DNA of 14,826 nt from Dysgonamonadaceae bacterium (GTDB lineage: Bacteria > Bacteroidota > Bacteroidia > Bacteroidales > Azobacteroidaceae): the NCBI GenBank assembly GCA_031284225.1, contig JAITAH010000132.1, positions 1 to 14,826 on the forward strand. The letters run 5' to 3'. Within the stretch, counting starts at the first letter, position 1. Each line of letters starts with the position of its first letter. The notes beneath the pieces are model-generated. The model did no database searches, was not told the DNA's origin, and saw only the letters and a list, made by a program, of their open reading frames with translations. Below, in pieces: positions 1 to 8,591 of this stretch. The translations under genes and the position numbers were made by a program.

Positions 1-2904
1 GGCGCCTGTATTGGTCGGAGTCCAGTAGTCGATTTCACGCTGGTTGTAACGACCGGTCTGGCTCTCAGCCCCTGCCTCTACCCAGTATTTAAAACGACCG
101 TACATCTGTAACGAAAACTCAATATTCTTGTAAGAGAACGTATTCATCCAGCCGAATGTCCAGCGGGGATTTTTATTACCCAGTATAACGCGGTCATTAT
201 CGTCAATTTTGTATATTTCATTTCCTGCGGCGTCTATGTCATTCTTAACATCGATGGGCTTAACCAAACCCGGTGCAAATTTGTGGCCGTTGGCATTGTA
301 TTTGGCCATCAACTCCAAGTCTTCCGGCGTATCTTGCCACAGGCGGTCTTTCTGGAAGTTATAGTAAACAGAGATTGAATTCCCGATAAACCAAGTGTTG
401 CTAATATCGTCGGTTTTGCCCGAAGCCAGTTCTTCGATCCGGTCTTTCGTATATGCGGCCGAGAGGATGGAGTTCCAGGAAAAATCGTTCGTCTGCACGG
501 GAACCAAGTTCAGCGTTATATCCACACCCTTGTTAGAAGTGCGGCCAATATTGGCAGTGGTAAAGGGATAACCCAGCAGAGGAGGAATTTGCATATCCAG
601 AAGCAAATCCTTAGTCTTGGATACGTATCCATCCACCGTACCATTGATACGGTTGTTCAGAAAACTGAAATCAATTCCCACATTCCATTGCGTAGTTTTT
701 TCCCATCCAAGTTGCTTGTTGGGCATACCTATCTGATCTTTTACATAAAAAGGTTCGTTGGTAGTATAAATGATTATATTGCCGTCGCTATTGATTCCGT
801 TGAAAGGTTGACGCCCCGATTGAATGCCACCCAGAGTTCCGTACGGAGCGACCGCGGCGTTACCTGTGGCGCCGACGCCCGCACGAAGTTTCAAGTTATT
901 GATCCAACGATAATCTTCCATGAAATCTTCTTGATTGATACGCCATCCGAGAGCCGCCGAAGGGAAGAACTCCCATCTATGTCCGGCCGCCAACTGAGAA
1001 GCGCCATCCCAGCGACCGGATACGGTCAAAAGATAACGATCGTCGAAACCATAATTGAAACGCATCATATAAGACTCCAACTGACGTTCGTTGATACCGG
1101 TGTCCCATCCGGCGGATACCTGATCGCCTTTGGGGTCGAGCGTGCTGAAAGCGTTCCACGCCCAATCTTCGTTGGGGACTCCCTGACCGTTCATGTTCGA
1201 TGTTTCGTATGTCCATGCAGAAGCGGTATGGAGCAAGGTAGCGCCCACAGTATGCTTGCCGAAGATACGATTATAGTCCAACTGTTCATCCAATGTCCAC
1301 GAGAGGTCGTTACGTTGCTGCAGACGGGCATAGTTCGAAGCGCCGGTACCGCGGGTTACCGATTCGGCGCTGATGAAAGCGCCTTCACGCCAATACCGGA
1401 AATCGGGGCCGAAATTCATGCGGAACTTCAATCCGTCGAGAGGTTTCACGATTTCTCCCACATTCAATACGCCGTAGAAACTGCCGAGCGCTCGGAAAGT
1501 TTTGCGTTGCTGTTGCGAACGGTTCCATTCATCGACTACATTTGATACATTATCTTCGCCGCCCGGATGCCGGATAAAATTGCCGTCGGCGTCGTATGGT
1601 TTCGAGAAAGCGAAGTTCCGTTGCGCCCAACCATAGATATAATTAGGCATGCCGGTGGTAGTGGAAGCGCCGGTCAGAGAAGTTCCGTATTCCTGCAAAC
1701 CATACGAAGTATTAATCGCCGCACCCATAGTAAACCACGAAGTAGGATGAATCGTCGTATTCATACTTGCCGTATAGCGTTCATAAAACTGTCCTATGAG
1801 GGTACCCGTGTTGTTAAGATAGCCAAACGACGCATAAATATCGGCTTTTTCCGTACTTCCGCTACCGCTGAGGGTGTGTTCGGTAGTAATACCGGTACGG
1901 GTTACAAAATCCGTCCAGTCGGTTGATTCTACACGAGAGCTATCCCATTGACCATTGACCCAACCATTCATAATGTTGTTGTAGGTAGTCGGATCGCCAC
2001 TCATTATACTGAACACGATAGCGTCATCTGCCTGGGTAGGTTGGTCGCCGGGCGATGCAGCGAGGCCGGCGTTGTACATTGCCCAACGACGCCAAGTAAT
2101 ATAATCGCTGGCATTCATCATCTTCGATTTTGTTTTTTGAGCTTCCGAAGTTACCGTACTGGAGTAGTTGAGCCGGAAGTTACCGCCTTTTCCTTTCTTG
2201 GTAGTTACGATAACAACGCCGTTAGCGCCGCGGGAACCGTAAATAGCGGTTGCGGAAGCGTCTTTCAGCACATCCACAGACTCAATGTCGCGCGGATTAA
2301 TCGTTTCGATGGCCGAAGCAGACATCAAAGGGATACCATCGACTACATAAAGCGGATCATTGGACGCCGAAATCGAACGATTACCGCGGATCCGAACGGT
2401 ACCCAGTTCTCCCGGACGTTCGTTAGAAGTAACATCAACTCCGGCAGCTTTGCCTTGCAGCGCTTGCATGGCATTTATAACAGGACGGGCTTCGATTTCT
2501 TTGGCCCCTACCCTTGTTATCGCTCCCGTCAAGTCGCTTTTCTTTTGTACTCCGTAACCAACAACAATCACTTCATCGAGCATCAAGAGGTCTTCCTGCA
2601 TCGTTACGTTAATTACTTGCAAGTTGCCTACTTTAATTGATTGGGCGATGTAACCGAGGTACGAAAATTGCAATACGGTTTCCCGATTGCTTACTCCAAT
2701 CGTGTAATTGCCGTTCAAGTCGGTAACGGTTCCCTGACGATCGCCCGAAACGGCGATACTGACGCCGGGCAAAGGTTCTCCTGTTACATCCTGCACTTTT
2801 CCTGTGATAGCAATCGTTTGTGCCAACGCTTCCGAGCAACAAACCCAAAGCAGGCAAGCAACTGCCATCCATCTTACTGTCAAAATTCTCTTTTTTACAT
2901 TCAT
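1..2904 (-). CDS. susC: SusC/RagA-type TonB-dependent outer-membrane transporter (partial, C-terminus beyond window)
   Basis: This is an outer-membrane beta-barrel that imports oligosaccharides with energy from TonB, normally together with a SusD lipoprotein lid. The frame is open for 968 codons, from an ATG at 2904 to the window edge; full SusC proteins are usually about 1000-1100 residues, so only the last barrel strands are missing. Residues 1-28 are a signal peptide with a likely cleavage after ALA. Residues about 32-103 form the carboxypeptidase-like domain found in front of SusC proteins (VTGEPLPGVSI, GNYTI, FSYLGY). DEVIVVGYG at 110-118 resembles the TonB-box region. The plug follows, with PLYVVDGIP near 184-192 and DVLKDASATAIYGSRGANG at 211-229, a hallmark of the family. 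The gene starts 31 bases after the hydrolase stop, so the two are probably co-transcribed. SusD is expected beyond base 1. The family call is firm; the transported glycan is inferred only from the neighbouring hydrolase. Confidence 0.95.
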   Translation of the reverse strand, partial: MNVKKRILTVRWMAVACLLWVCCSEALAQTIAITGKVQDVTGEPLPGVSIAVSGDRQGTVTDLNGNYTIGVSNRETVLQFSYLGYIAQSIKVGNLQVINVTMQEDLLMLDEVIVVGYGVQKKSDLTGAITRVGAKEIEARPVINAMQALQGKAAGVDVTSNERPGELGTVRIRGNRSISASNDPLYVVDGIPLMSASAIETINPRDIESVDVLKDASATAIYGSRGANGVVIVTTKKGKGGNFRLNYSSTVTSEAQKTKSKMMNASDYITWRRWAMYNAGLAASPGDQPTQADDAIVFSIMSGDPTTYNNIMNGWVNGQWDSSRVESTDWTDFVTRTGITTEHTLSGSGSTEKADIYASFGYLNNTGTLIGQFYERYTASMNTTIHPTSWFTMGAAINTSYGLQEYGTSLTGASTTTGMPNYIYGWAQRNFAFSKPYDADGNFIRHPGGEDNVSNVVDEWNRSQQQRKTFRALGSFYGVLNVGEIVKPLDGLKFRMNFGPDFRYWREGAFISAESVTRGTGASNYARLQQRNDLSWTLDEQLDYNRIFGKHTVGATLLHTASAWTYETSNMNGQGVPNEDWAWNAFSTLDPKGDQVSAGWDTGINERQLESYMMRFNYGFDDRYLLTVSGRWDGASQLAAGHRWEFFPSAALGWRINQEDFMEDYRWINNLKLRAGVGATGNAAVAPYGTLGGIQSGRQPFNGINSDGNIIIYTTNEPFYVKDQIGMPNKQLGWEKTTQWNVGIDFSFLNNRINGTVDGYVSKTKDLLLDMQIPPLLGYPFTTANIGRTSNKGVDITLNLVPVQTNDFSWNSILSAAYTKDRIEELASGKTDDISNTWFIGNSISVYYNFQKDRLWQDTPEDLELMAKYNANGHKFAPGLVKPIDVKNDIDAAGNEIYKIDDNDRVILGNKNPRWTFGWMNTFSYKNIEFSLQMYGRFKYWVEAGAESQTGRYNQREIDYWTPTNTGA

Positions 2905-2935
2905 AATACATTAATTATATGTTAACAAAACGATA

Positions 2936-4075
2936 TTATTGCAACTTGTATATCTCGCTGGCGCCCAACAGGAAACAGCCTGCGCCGAAATCTTCAAAAT
3001 TCGGGACTTTGTCGTAAGTAACCGGTTGGCCATCTTTGGGTTCCTTGCCGGTTCCCTGTATCCATCCGAGGAAGCCGTTGGGGTGAACAGCGTCTTTTGC
3101 CAAAGCATCCCAGGCTTTCAGTACAACCGGCAGATACGTTTCTTTATCCAGAATATGGTTGTTTATTCCCCATGCCATACCGTAAACAAAGAGGGCGGTG
3201 CCGGTAGTTTCTTTTCCCCCGAAATGACGGGGATCGTGCAGACTGACATTCCAAAAACCGTCTTCCCGCTGGCAGTTTTTCAGCGCTACGGACATGGATA
3301 GAAAATCGGCAAGATATTCTTCCCAATGGTCTTTATCTGCGGGCAGCGCATCCATCACGCGTGCCAAAGCGGCATACACCCATCCGTTACCGCGCGACCA
3401 ATAGCAGTTTTTTCCGTTGGGCTCTTTGTAAGGAGGCAGAAAATCCGCATCCCGCCACCAAAGGCCGTCTTGAGGATTGTACAAGCCTTTTATTCCATGA
3501 TTATTTCTTGTAAACGAATACATTTGATACATTTTTTCGTAGTAACGGTCGTCGTCCGTCAACGCTCCTAATTTCGCCAGAATCGGCATCGCCATTTGAA
3601 TAGCGTCTATCCACGACCAATCGTCTGTTTGCGGAGTATTGACCAACATGTCCATACACGTTTTTATGTTGCGGATTTTTTCCGGGTCGGGAGAAAGGGT
3701 ATATAAATCGATGTATGTTTGTCCGCAGCACTGGTCGTCGGCATTGCGGGTGATATTGCCGTTCCGTAAACCCCAATGATGAAACTTCGCCCAATTATAC
3801 ATATATTCATAGTATGTTTCTTTCGGATAAATCCGGTATAAAGCCATCAAACCTTCATAATAGACGCCCCGCGTCCAAATATTGCTTGGACGAACAATAT
3901 CTGTGCGAGAGGGCGCCGTATAATCGGCATATTTTTCCATAAAATAATTATTCACTTGTATCATGGTACGAAGGACTTCCTGTTTGTCGGGTAATTTTTG
4001 AGCGTGAGCGTATGCAATAGTTCCTCCGGCAACTACGAGTAAAACCAACCATTTTTGCATTCGATTAACAACCAT
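2936..4075 (-). CDS. GH105/GH88-like unsaturated uronyl (rhamnogalacturonyl) hydrolase, exported
   Basis: This is a predicted glycoside hydrolase of the YteR-like GH105/GH88 (alpha/alpha)6-barrel group. Such enzymes remove the 4,5-unsaturated uronic acid left at the non-reducing end by polysaccharide lyases, typically on pectin or rhamnogalacturonan fragments. From the ATG at 4075 the protein has 379 residues, usual for the family. Residues 1 to about 25 form a signal peptide (hydrophobic WLVLLVVAGGTIAYAHA), so it acts in the periplasm or beyond. Family-like stretches are DWSWIDAIQMAMP near 152-164, whose Asp157 is the candidate catalytic acid, then GLWWRDADF, WSRGNGWVYAALARV from about 226, QREDGFWNVSLHDP and GKETTGTALF near 288-296. 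A second start at 4060 (MQKWLVLL) is equally good. An upstream extension of the frame to 4276 is rejected, because it would put non-signal residues before the signal peptide and overlap the divergent sensor gene. It is the first gene before susC. GH88 or another GH105 specificity remains possible. Confidence 0.88.
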   Translation of the reverse strand: MVVNRMQKWLVLLVVAGGTIAYAHAQKLPDKQEVLRTMIQVNNYFMEKYADYTAPSRTDIVRPSNIWTRGVYYEGLMALYRIYPKETYYEYMYNWAKFHHWGLRNGNITRNADDQCCGQTYIDLYTLSPDPEKIRNIKTCMDMLVNTPQTDDWSWIDAIQMAMPILAKLGALTDDDRYYEKMYQMYSFTRNNHGIKGLYNPQDGLWWRDADFLPPYKEPNGKNCYWSRGNGWVYAALARVMDALPADKDHWEEYLADFLSMSVALKNCQREDGFWNVSLHDPRHFGGKETTGTALFVYGMAWGINNHILDKETYLPVVLKAWDALAKDAVHPNGFLGWIQGTGKEPKDGQPVTYDKVPNFEDFGAGCFLLGASEIYKLQ

Positions 4076-4076
4076 A

Positions 4077-4095
4077 ACTGTATTTTTTTTACAGT
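4077..4095. repeat. Perfect inverted repeat (ACTGTA-N7-TACAGT) just upstream of the hydrolase start
   Basis: ACTGTA at 4077-4082 and TACAGT at 4090-4095 are exact inverse complements separated by seven T residues on the plus strand. The repeat begins one base upstream of the hydrolase ATG at 4075. It could be a regulator-binding dyad or a small hairpin in the leader affecting translation. AraC-type output domains usually bind direct rather than inverted repeats, so assignment to the neighbouring sensor is uncertain. A chance dyad of this size in AT-rich DNA is also possible. Confidence 0.35.
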
Positions 4096-4230
4096 ACAAA
4101 GAAACGATTCTTGCCGGCGCCAAACCATAGAAATTTATCCAAATAAATGTGAAAATAGATTTCTCGCATGGAATTTTGTACATGATAGATGGAAAATTAT
4201 TCATTCTCCTACTTCCCGCTATATTTTTAT

Positions 4231-4238
4231 TAAATTTG
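4231..4238 (+). promoter_or_regulatory. Candidate promoter -7 box (TAAATTTG) of the hybrid two-component sensor gene
   Basis: TAAATTTG is an exact match to the Bacteroidota -7 consensus TAnnTTTG and lies 18 bases before the sensor ATG at 4257, giving a leader of roughly a dozen bases. No TTTG or TTG stands at the usual 19-base distance upstream, so the -33 element is poor or absent. The region is AT-rich, so a chance match is possible. I found no equally good box for the divergent hydrolase gene, which would fit a promoter dependent on an activator. Confidence 0.4.
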
Positions 4239-4256
4239 TAAAAATTTAATTTATAT

Positions 4257-7200
4257 ATGAAAAGATTAAAAACCACTGTACTTTGGGCGATGTGTTTATT
4301 ATGGATCGCTCATCCGGTTTTGGCTATTGATATACTTCGCTTTGAATGGATCAGCGATCGGGATGGCTTGTCGCAGAATACGGTACGTTGCATCATACAG
4401 GACAATAAAGGATTTATCTGGCTGGGAACCGTTAACGGTTTGAACCGCTACAACGGGAAAGAATTTTTTGTGATGCTTCCCAAAACCGGCAATTTTACTT
4501 CGCTACCTGATAACCGGATACGGAGTATGCAAGAAGACCGGAACGGGTATATATGGATTCGCACTACTGCCAATATTTTTTGTTGTTACGATCCGCGCAC
4601 GGAACGCTTTGTGGATTACGACCCGAATAACCGGCAAAAGAATTTTACGCACGTGCGTACTTTTTCCAACGGCGATGTGTGGCTATGGGGCTCCAGCGGC
4701 GGATGTTGCCGGGTCCGGCATACCGCTGGAAATTTACAATCGCTTCGGTTCGGCGAGGCCGAATTAGGTAGCCTTTCGGCGCTTTTTGTTCACGAAGATG
4801 CGTCGCATCGTATCTGGATAAGTTCCGACAAAGGATTGTTCCGGATAGAAGGAGACCATGCCGTTTCAATTGTTTCCGAATCATTTTTCAGCGTTATCGA
4901 ATCGGAAAACCGGTTGTTTTTCATTAATAGCAATCATATCGTTCCGTTCGATTTGCGACAACAGAAATTTGATAAAGCCGTCGTTTTTCCGAATGCCAAA
5001 ACGATTTCCCTAAACATGACTACTTCTCTGAACGAGGGCTTGATTTTGCTTGCCACCAAAGAAGATATTCTCGCGTTCGATTCCCGGAAAATGAAGTTTA
5101 TTCCGGTGGAACCGTTGTTTGACAATCAACCGGTGAAAAACGCATCTTTTTACATGGATCAAAAAGGAAATAAATGGGTTTACAACGTATCCGGCGTTCT
5201 TTGGCGGCATTTCCCTGATAATCACTTCGAAAAACTCAATCTTATCCCACCGGACATCCTCTCTGCAATCGATGCCGAACGGTATGAAATTTATCATGAT
5301 TCTCGTAATATTATCTGGATCACCACGTATGGAAACGGTTTGTTCGCTTTAGACCAAAACAATCAGCAAATTTGCCATTATACCGTCAATAACAGCGATT
5401 TGCCTACCAATTATTTGCTGTGCGTTACAGAAGATAAATCGGGGGAAATATGGGTGGGTACGGAATTAGCCGGAATCAGTAAAATTTCTCTAAGCAACTA
5501 TCCGGTACAAATCCTGTATCCGGAACCGAAAAAAAACAATAACCGAAGCAATGCCGTGCGCCTGATCTACGAGGATTCTCGCGGACGCTTCTGGATGGGA
5601 ACCCGTAGCGGCGATTTGCATATTTACGATTCTTCTTTCAAAAAATTGAAATCGCACAACATTCAGGGCGGATTGCCTTTTGCTGCAACGGAAGATTTGG
5701 ACGGCAATGTCTGGCTGGGTACGCGCGGAAACGGCATCCTTGTTTTTCCGCCCTCGGCCGAAAAGCCTATCCGGCATTACCGCTTGCACGATATTGAGCG
5801 GCAACCGACGAACAGCAATAATGTGTTCGATCTTTTGCGCGATTCGCAAAACCGGATTTGGGTCGCTTCCTTCGGCGGCGGATTGCATTATGCCGACCTG
5901 AATGAAAAAGAAATCACTTTCCGCCACATTAGTACACGCACCGTCAATCAGGATATGGTACGGGCGATTATGCAAGACCATACCGGCATGATTTGGACGG
6001 GAACCAACGAAGGCGTCAATGTTTTCGACCCCAACGAATTGGTTCGCGACAATACAAAATACATCAATTTTCATTTTGACGTCAATGACGATCGTTCTAT
6101 TAATAACAATGAGGTGAAAGCGATTTTTGAAGACAGTCAGGGACGCATCTGGTTCGGCACTACGGGCGGCGGATTGAATTTGCTGGTACGGGAAACGCCG
6201 CTCGAACGTTCCTGGTTCCAACATTTTACCGCGAAAGAAGGACTTTCTAATGAAGTAATTCAAGCCATTATGGAAGACGATCAGGGATTTATTTGGGTAA
6301 GCACCGAAGGCGGTAGCGGCATTTCCAGGTTAAACCAGGAAACCGGTCGTTTCGAAAATTTCAGTTTGTCGGATTCGAAACGGTCGGGACTGTTCAACGA
6401 AGGCGCCCGCTGGAAAATGAAAAACGGCAATCTGATATTCGGCAGTTATTTCGGCGCTTTTATTTTCGATCCTTCGCAAATCAAATCCGATGCGTATGCG
6501 CCGCCCGTAGTAATTACCGGATTAAAAATAAACGGGGTGGACGTTTATCCGGAACAACCGAATTCGCCGCTGTCCGAAAGCATTTCGCTAACCAACGCTG
6601 TCCGATTGAAATACAATCAAAATTCGTTCAACATCGAATTTGCCATGCTCAATTTCCATTCTTCCACATTTAATCAGTACGCTTATTATTTAGATGGTTA
6701 TGAAAAGCTTTGGAATCCGGTTACAAGGCACAATATCGCTGCCTACCGCAATGTGCCTCCGGGAACGTATTGGTTTAAGGTGAAAGGGAGCAACAGTTTC
6801 GGCGTGTGGACAGACCATGAAACGGCATTGAAAATCGTTGTCGCACCGCCTTTCTGGCAATCCGTTTGGGCGTATCTTCTGTATCTCGTTATTATAATTG
6901 TCGCCATCCTCTTCACTATCCGTATTATTAAACAAATCAACCGCTTACATACCGAGGTGGAGGTCGAGCGGCAATTGACGGAATACAAACTCCGGTTTTT
7001 TACCAATATTTCGCACGAGTTCCGGACGCCGTTGACAATTATCCGGGGATCGATTGAAAATCTGGCAATCCTCGAAAACCTGCCGGCAACGGTTGCCAAA
7101 CAGGTGGATCAAATGTCGAAAAGCGCTTCTCGACTGCTTCGCCTGATAGACCAGTTACTGGAATTTAGAAAATTACAGAATAAGGGATTGGAATTGCAAC

Positions 7201-8540
7201 TGGCACGCACGGAAGCTGTCGCTTTCTTTCATGATATTTATCAAACATTTCAGGAACTGGCAGAAAAGAAAAAAATCGAATTTCTGTTCGAAAGTAACCG
7301 CCCGCAACAAGAAATGTTGTTGGATAAAAGCAAATGGGATAAAATCGTTTATAACCTGCTATCCAATGCAATGAAATACACTCCCGACAACGGCCTGATT
7401 GTGATGCGCCTGATTTTTTCGGAGGCCGACGACCGATTCATTTTAAGCGTTTCCGACAACGGCGCCGGAGTTCCGAAAGAAAAACAAAGTTCGCTGTTTG
7501 TCCGCTTTGCCCAATTCGATTCGTCGGTCGGGGGAACAGGAGTCGGCTTGCATCTTACCGCCGAACTGGCGGCAACCCACAAAGGAAAAATCGAATACGC
7601 CGATTCCCAATGGGGCGGCGCTTGTTTTACCGTTACCGTGCCTTTATCGGACGATAATTATCGAAACGAAGTTATCGAAGAAACACAACCGGCGTCGAAA
7701 TGGACGCATTCGGTTGAAGAACGTTCATTAACCGCCGATCTACCCGAACCTTTCCTTCCGGATAAACAGTACAAAGCGTATAAACTGTTGGTCATTGAAG
7801 ACGACTATGAAGTTCGCGAATTTATATTCAACCAGTTGACCGATTCTTTTTCGGTGATTGCCGCCAAAGACGGTACGGAAGGACTGGAAAAAGCGATACA
7901 AGAACAACCCAATCTGATTGTTTGCGATGTAATGATGCCCGGCGTCGATGGGTTTGAAGTAACCCGCCGGTTGAAAGACGATTTTCTGACCAGCCACATT
8001 CCTATTGTCCTCCTGACGGCTCATTCATCGGAAGAGCATCGATTGGAAGGAATTCAGGCCGGAGCCGACGCTTACATCACCAAACCGTTCAGTATCAAAT
8101 ATCTGATGGTACGTATCATCAAACTCATTGAACAACGGGAAAAATTGCAACGCAAATTCGCACAGGAACCGGGAAGACCCGTTCTCCCCATTAACGTTAC
8201 GGACAAAGACCAGGCGTTTATCGACAAAATCCACCATTTGATCGAACGGAATATAGCAGATATTGATTTCTCGGTGGATACTTTTGCACAAACCGCCGGC
8301 ATGGGACGTACCAATTTTTATAAAAAAGTAAAAGGTCTTACCGGTCATTCGCCTAACGAATACCTCCGTATCATTCGAATGAAAAAAGCCGCTGAATTGC
8401 TGACGACCACCGATCTAAATGTATCGGAAGTTTCCTACAAAGTCGGCATCAACGATCCGTTTTATTTCAGCAAATGTTTCAAAGCGCAATTCGGAAAATC
8501 TCCTTCACAGTTCCAAAAGAGTAAAATCGGCATCGGCTAA
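4257..8540 (+). CDS. Hybrid two-component system sensor/AraC-type regulator (HTCS) of a polysaccharide utilization locus
   Basis: This one-piece signalling protein of 1427 residues senses a glycan fragment in the periplasm and activates transcription of its PUL. Residues 1 to about 23 are a signal peptide. The sensor then shows a dozen or so two-component propeller repeats (IWLGT, IWVGT, IWTGT, IWFGT and variants with GLN or GLF after them) up to about residue 720, followed by a Y_Y_Y domain near 785-855 (YYLDGYEKLW, PPGTYWFKVKG). A membrane helix spans about 868-890. The kinase HisKA box ISHEFRTPL carries phospho-acceptor His920, and the ATPase domain follows (NLLSNAMKYTPDN, DNGAGVP, GTGVGLHL). 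The receiver domain has acidic residues 1181-1183, acceptor Asp1224 (CDVMMPG) and Lys1276. The AraC-type helix-turn-helix pair covers about 1325-1420. All key catalytic residues are present. The gene is divergent from the hydrolase-susC operon, its probable target. The ligand cannot be read from sequence. Confidence 0.96.
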   Translation: MKRLKTTVLWAMCLLWIAHPVLAIDILRFEWISDRDGLSQNTVRCIIQDNKGFIWLGTVNGLNRYNGKEFFVMLPKTGNFTSLPDNRIRSMQEDRNGYIWIRTTANIFCCYDPRTERFVDYDPNNRQKNFTHVRTFSNGDVWLWGSSGGCCRVRHTAGNLQSLRFGEAELGSLSALFVHEDASHRIWISSDKGLFRIEGDHAVSIVSESFFSVIESENRLFFINSNHIVPFDLRQQKFDKAVVFPNAKTISLNMTTSLNEGLILLATKEDILAFDSRKMKFIPVEPLFDNQPVKNASFYMDQKGNKWVYNVSGVLWRHFPDNHFEKLNLIPPDILSAIDAERYEIYHDSRNIIWITTYGNGLFALDQNNQQICHYTVNNSDLPTNYLLCVTEDKSGEIWVGTELAGISKISLSNYPVQILYPEPKKNNNRSNAVRLIYEDSRGRFWMGTRSGDLHIYDSSFKKLKSHNIQGGLPFAATEDLDGNVWLGTRGNGILVFPPSAEKPIRHYRLHDIERQPTNSNNVFDLLRDSQNRIWVASFGGGLHYADLNEKEITFRHISTRTVNQDMVRAIMQDHTGMIWTGTNEGVNVFDPNELVRDNTKYINFHFDVNDDRSINNNEVKAIFEDSQGRIWFGTTGGGLNLLVRETPLERSWFQHFTAKEGLSNEVIQAIMEDDQGFIWVSTEGGSGISRLNQETGRFENFSLSDSKRSGLFNEGARWKMKNGNLIFGSYFGAFIFDPSQIKSDAYAPPVVITGLKINGVDVYPEQPNSPLSESISLTNAVRLKYNQNSFNIEFAMLNFHSSTFNQYAYYLDGYEKLWNPVTRHNIAAYRNVPPGTYWFKVKGSNSFGVWTDHETALKIVVAPPFWQSVWAYLLYLVIIIVAILFTIRIIKQINRLHTEVEVERQLTEYKLRFFTNISHEFRTPLTIIRGSIENLAILENLPATVAKQVDQMSKSASRLLRLIDQLLEFRKLQNKGLELQLARTEAVAFFHDIYQTFQELAEKKKIEFLFESNRPQQEMLLDKSKWDKIVYNLLSNAMKYTPDNGLIVMRLIFSEADDRFILSVSDNGAGVPKEKQSSLFVRFAQFDSSVGGTGVGLHLTAELAATHKGKIEYADSQWGGACFTVTVPLSDDNYRNEVIEETQPASKWTHSVEERSLTADLPEPFLPDKQYKAYKLLVIEDDYEVREFIFNQLTDSFSVIAAKDGTEGLEKAIQEQPNLIVCDVMMPGVDGFEVTRRLKDDFLTSHIPIVLLTAHSSEEHRLEGIQAGADAYITKPFSIKYLMVRIIKLIEQREKLQRKFAQEPGRPVLPINVTDKDQAFIDKIHHLIERNIADIDFSVDTFAQTAGMGRTNFYKKVKGLTGHSPNEYLRIIRMKKAAELLTTTDLNVSEVSYKVGINDPFYFSKCFKAQFGKSPSQFQKSKIGIG

Positions 8541-8546
8541 ATGCCG
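8528..8546 (-). terminator. Possible weak terminator hairpin between the convergent HTCS and tssF genes
   Basis: CGGCAT at 8528-8533 and ATGCCG at 8541-8546 pair perfectly around a seven-base loop that contains the HTCS stop codon. Read on the minus strand, the stem is followed by a moderately T-rich tract (ATTTTACTCTTTT), so it could stop transcripts coming from tssF. On the plus strand no T-run follows. The stem is only six base pairs, and the dyad overlaps coding sequence, so this may be accidental. Confidence 0.25.
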
Positions 8547-8591
8547 CTTGTGTTGAAATGAGGAAAAACGTTACTGTCATCATACGCCGAA

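Noticed and set aside
589..1545. A 318-codon plus-strand open frame inside the susC region
   Set aside because: It is antisense to a clear SusC barrel-coding frame that runs without stops to the window edge, and its translation shows no recognisable domain or plausible composition.
4076..4276. N-terminal extension of the hydrolase to an ATG at 4276
   Set aside because: It would place about 67 residues before a good signal peptide and overlap the start of the divergent HTCS gene and its promoter candidate.
5490..6263. A 257-codon minus-strand open frame inside the HTCS gene
   Set aside because: It is antisense to the propeller repeats of the sensor; the repeat-coding sequence explains the absence of stops.
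4600..6350. Repeated IWxGT-type segments considered as DNA-level repeats
   Set aside because: They are the diverged propeller-blade repeats of the sensor protein; the DNA copies are too different to be recent duplications.
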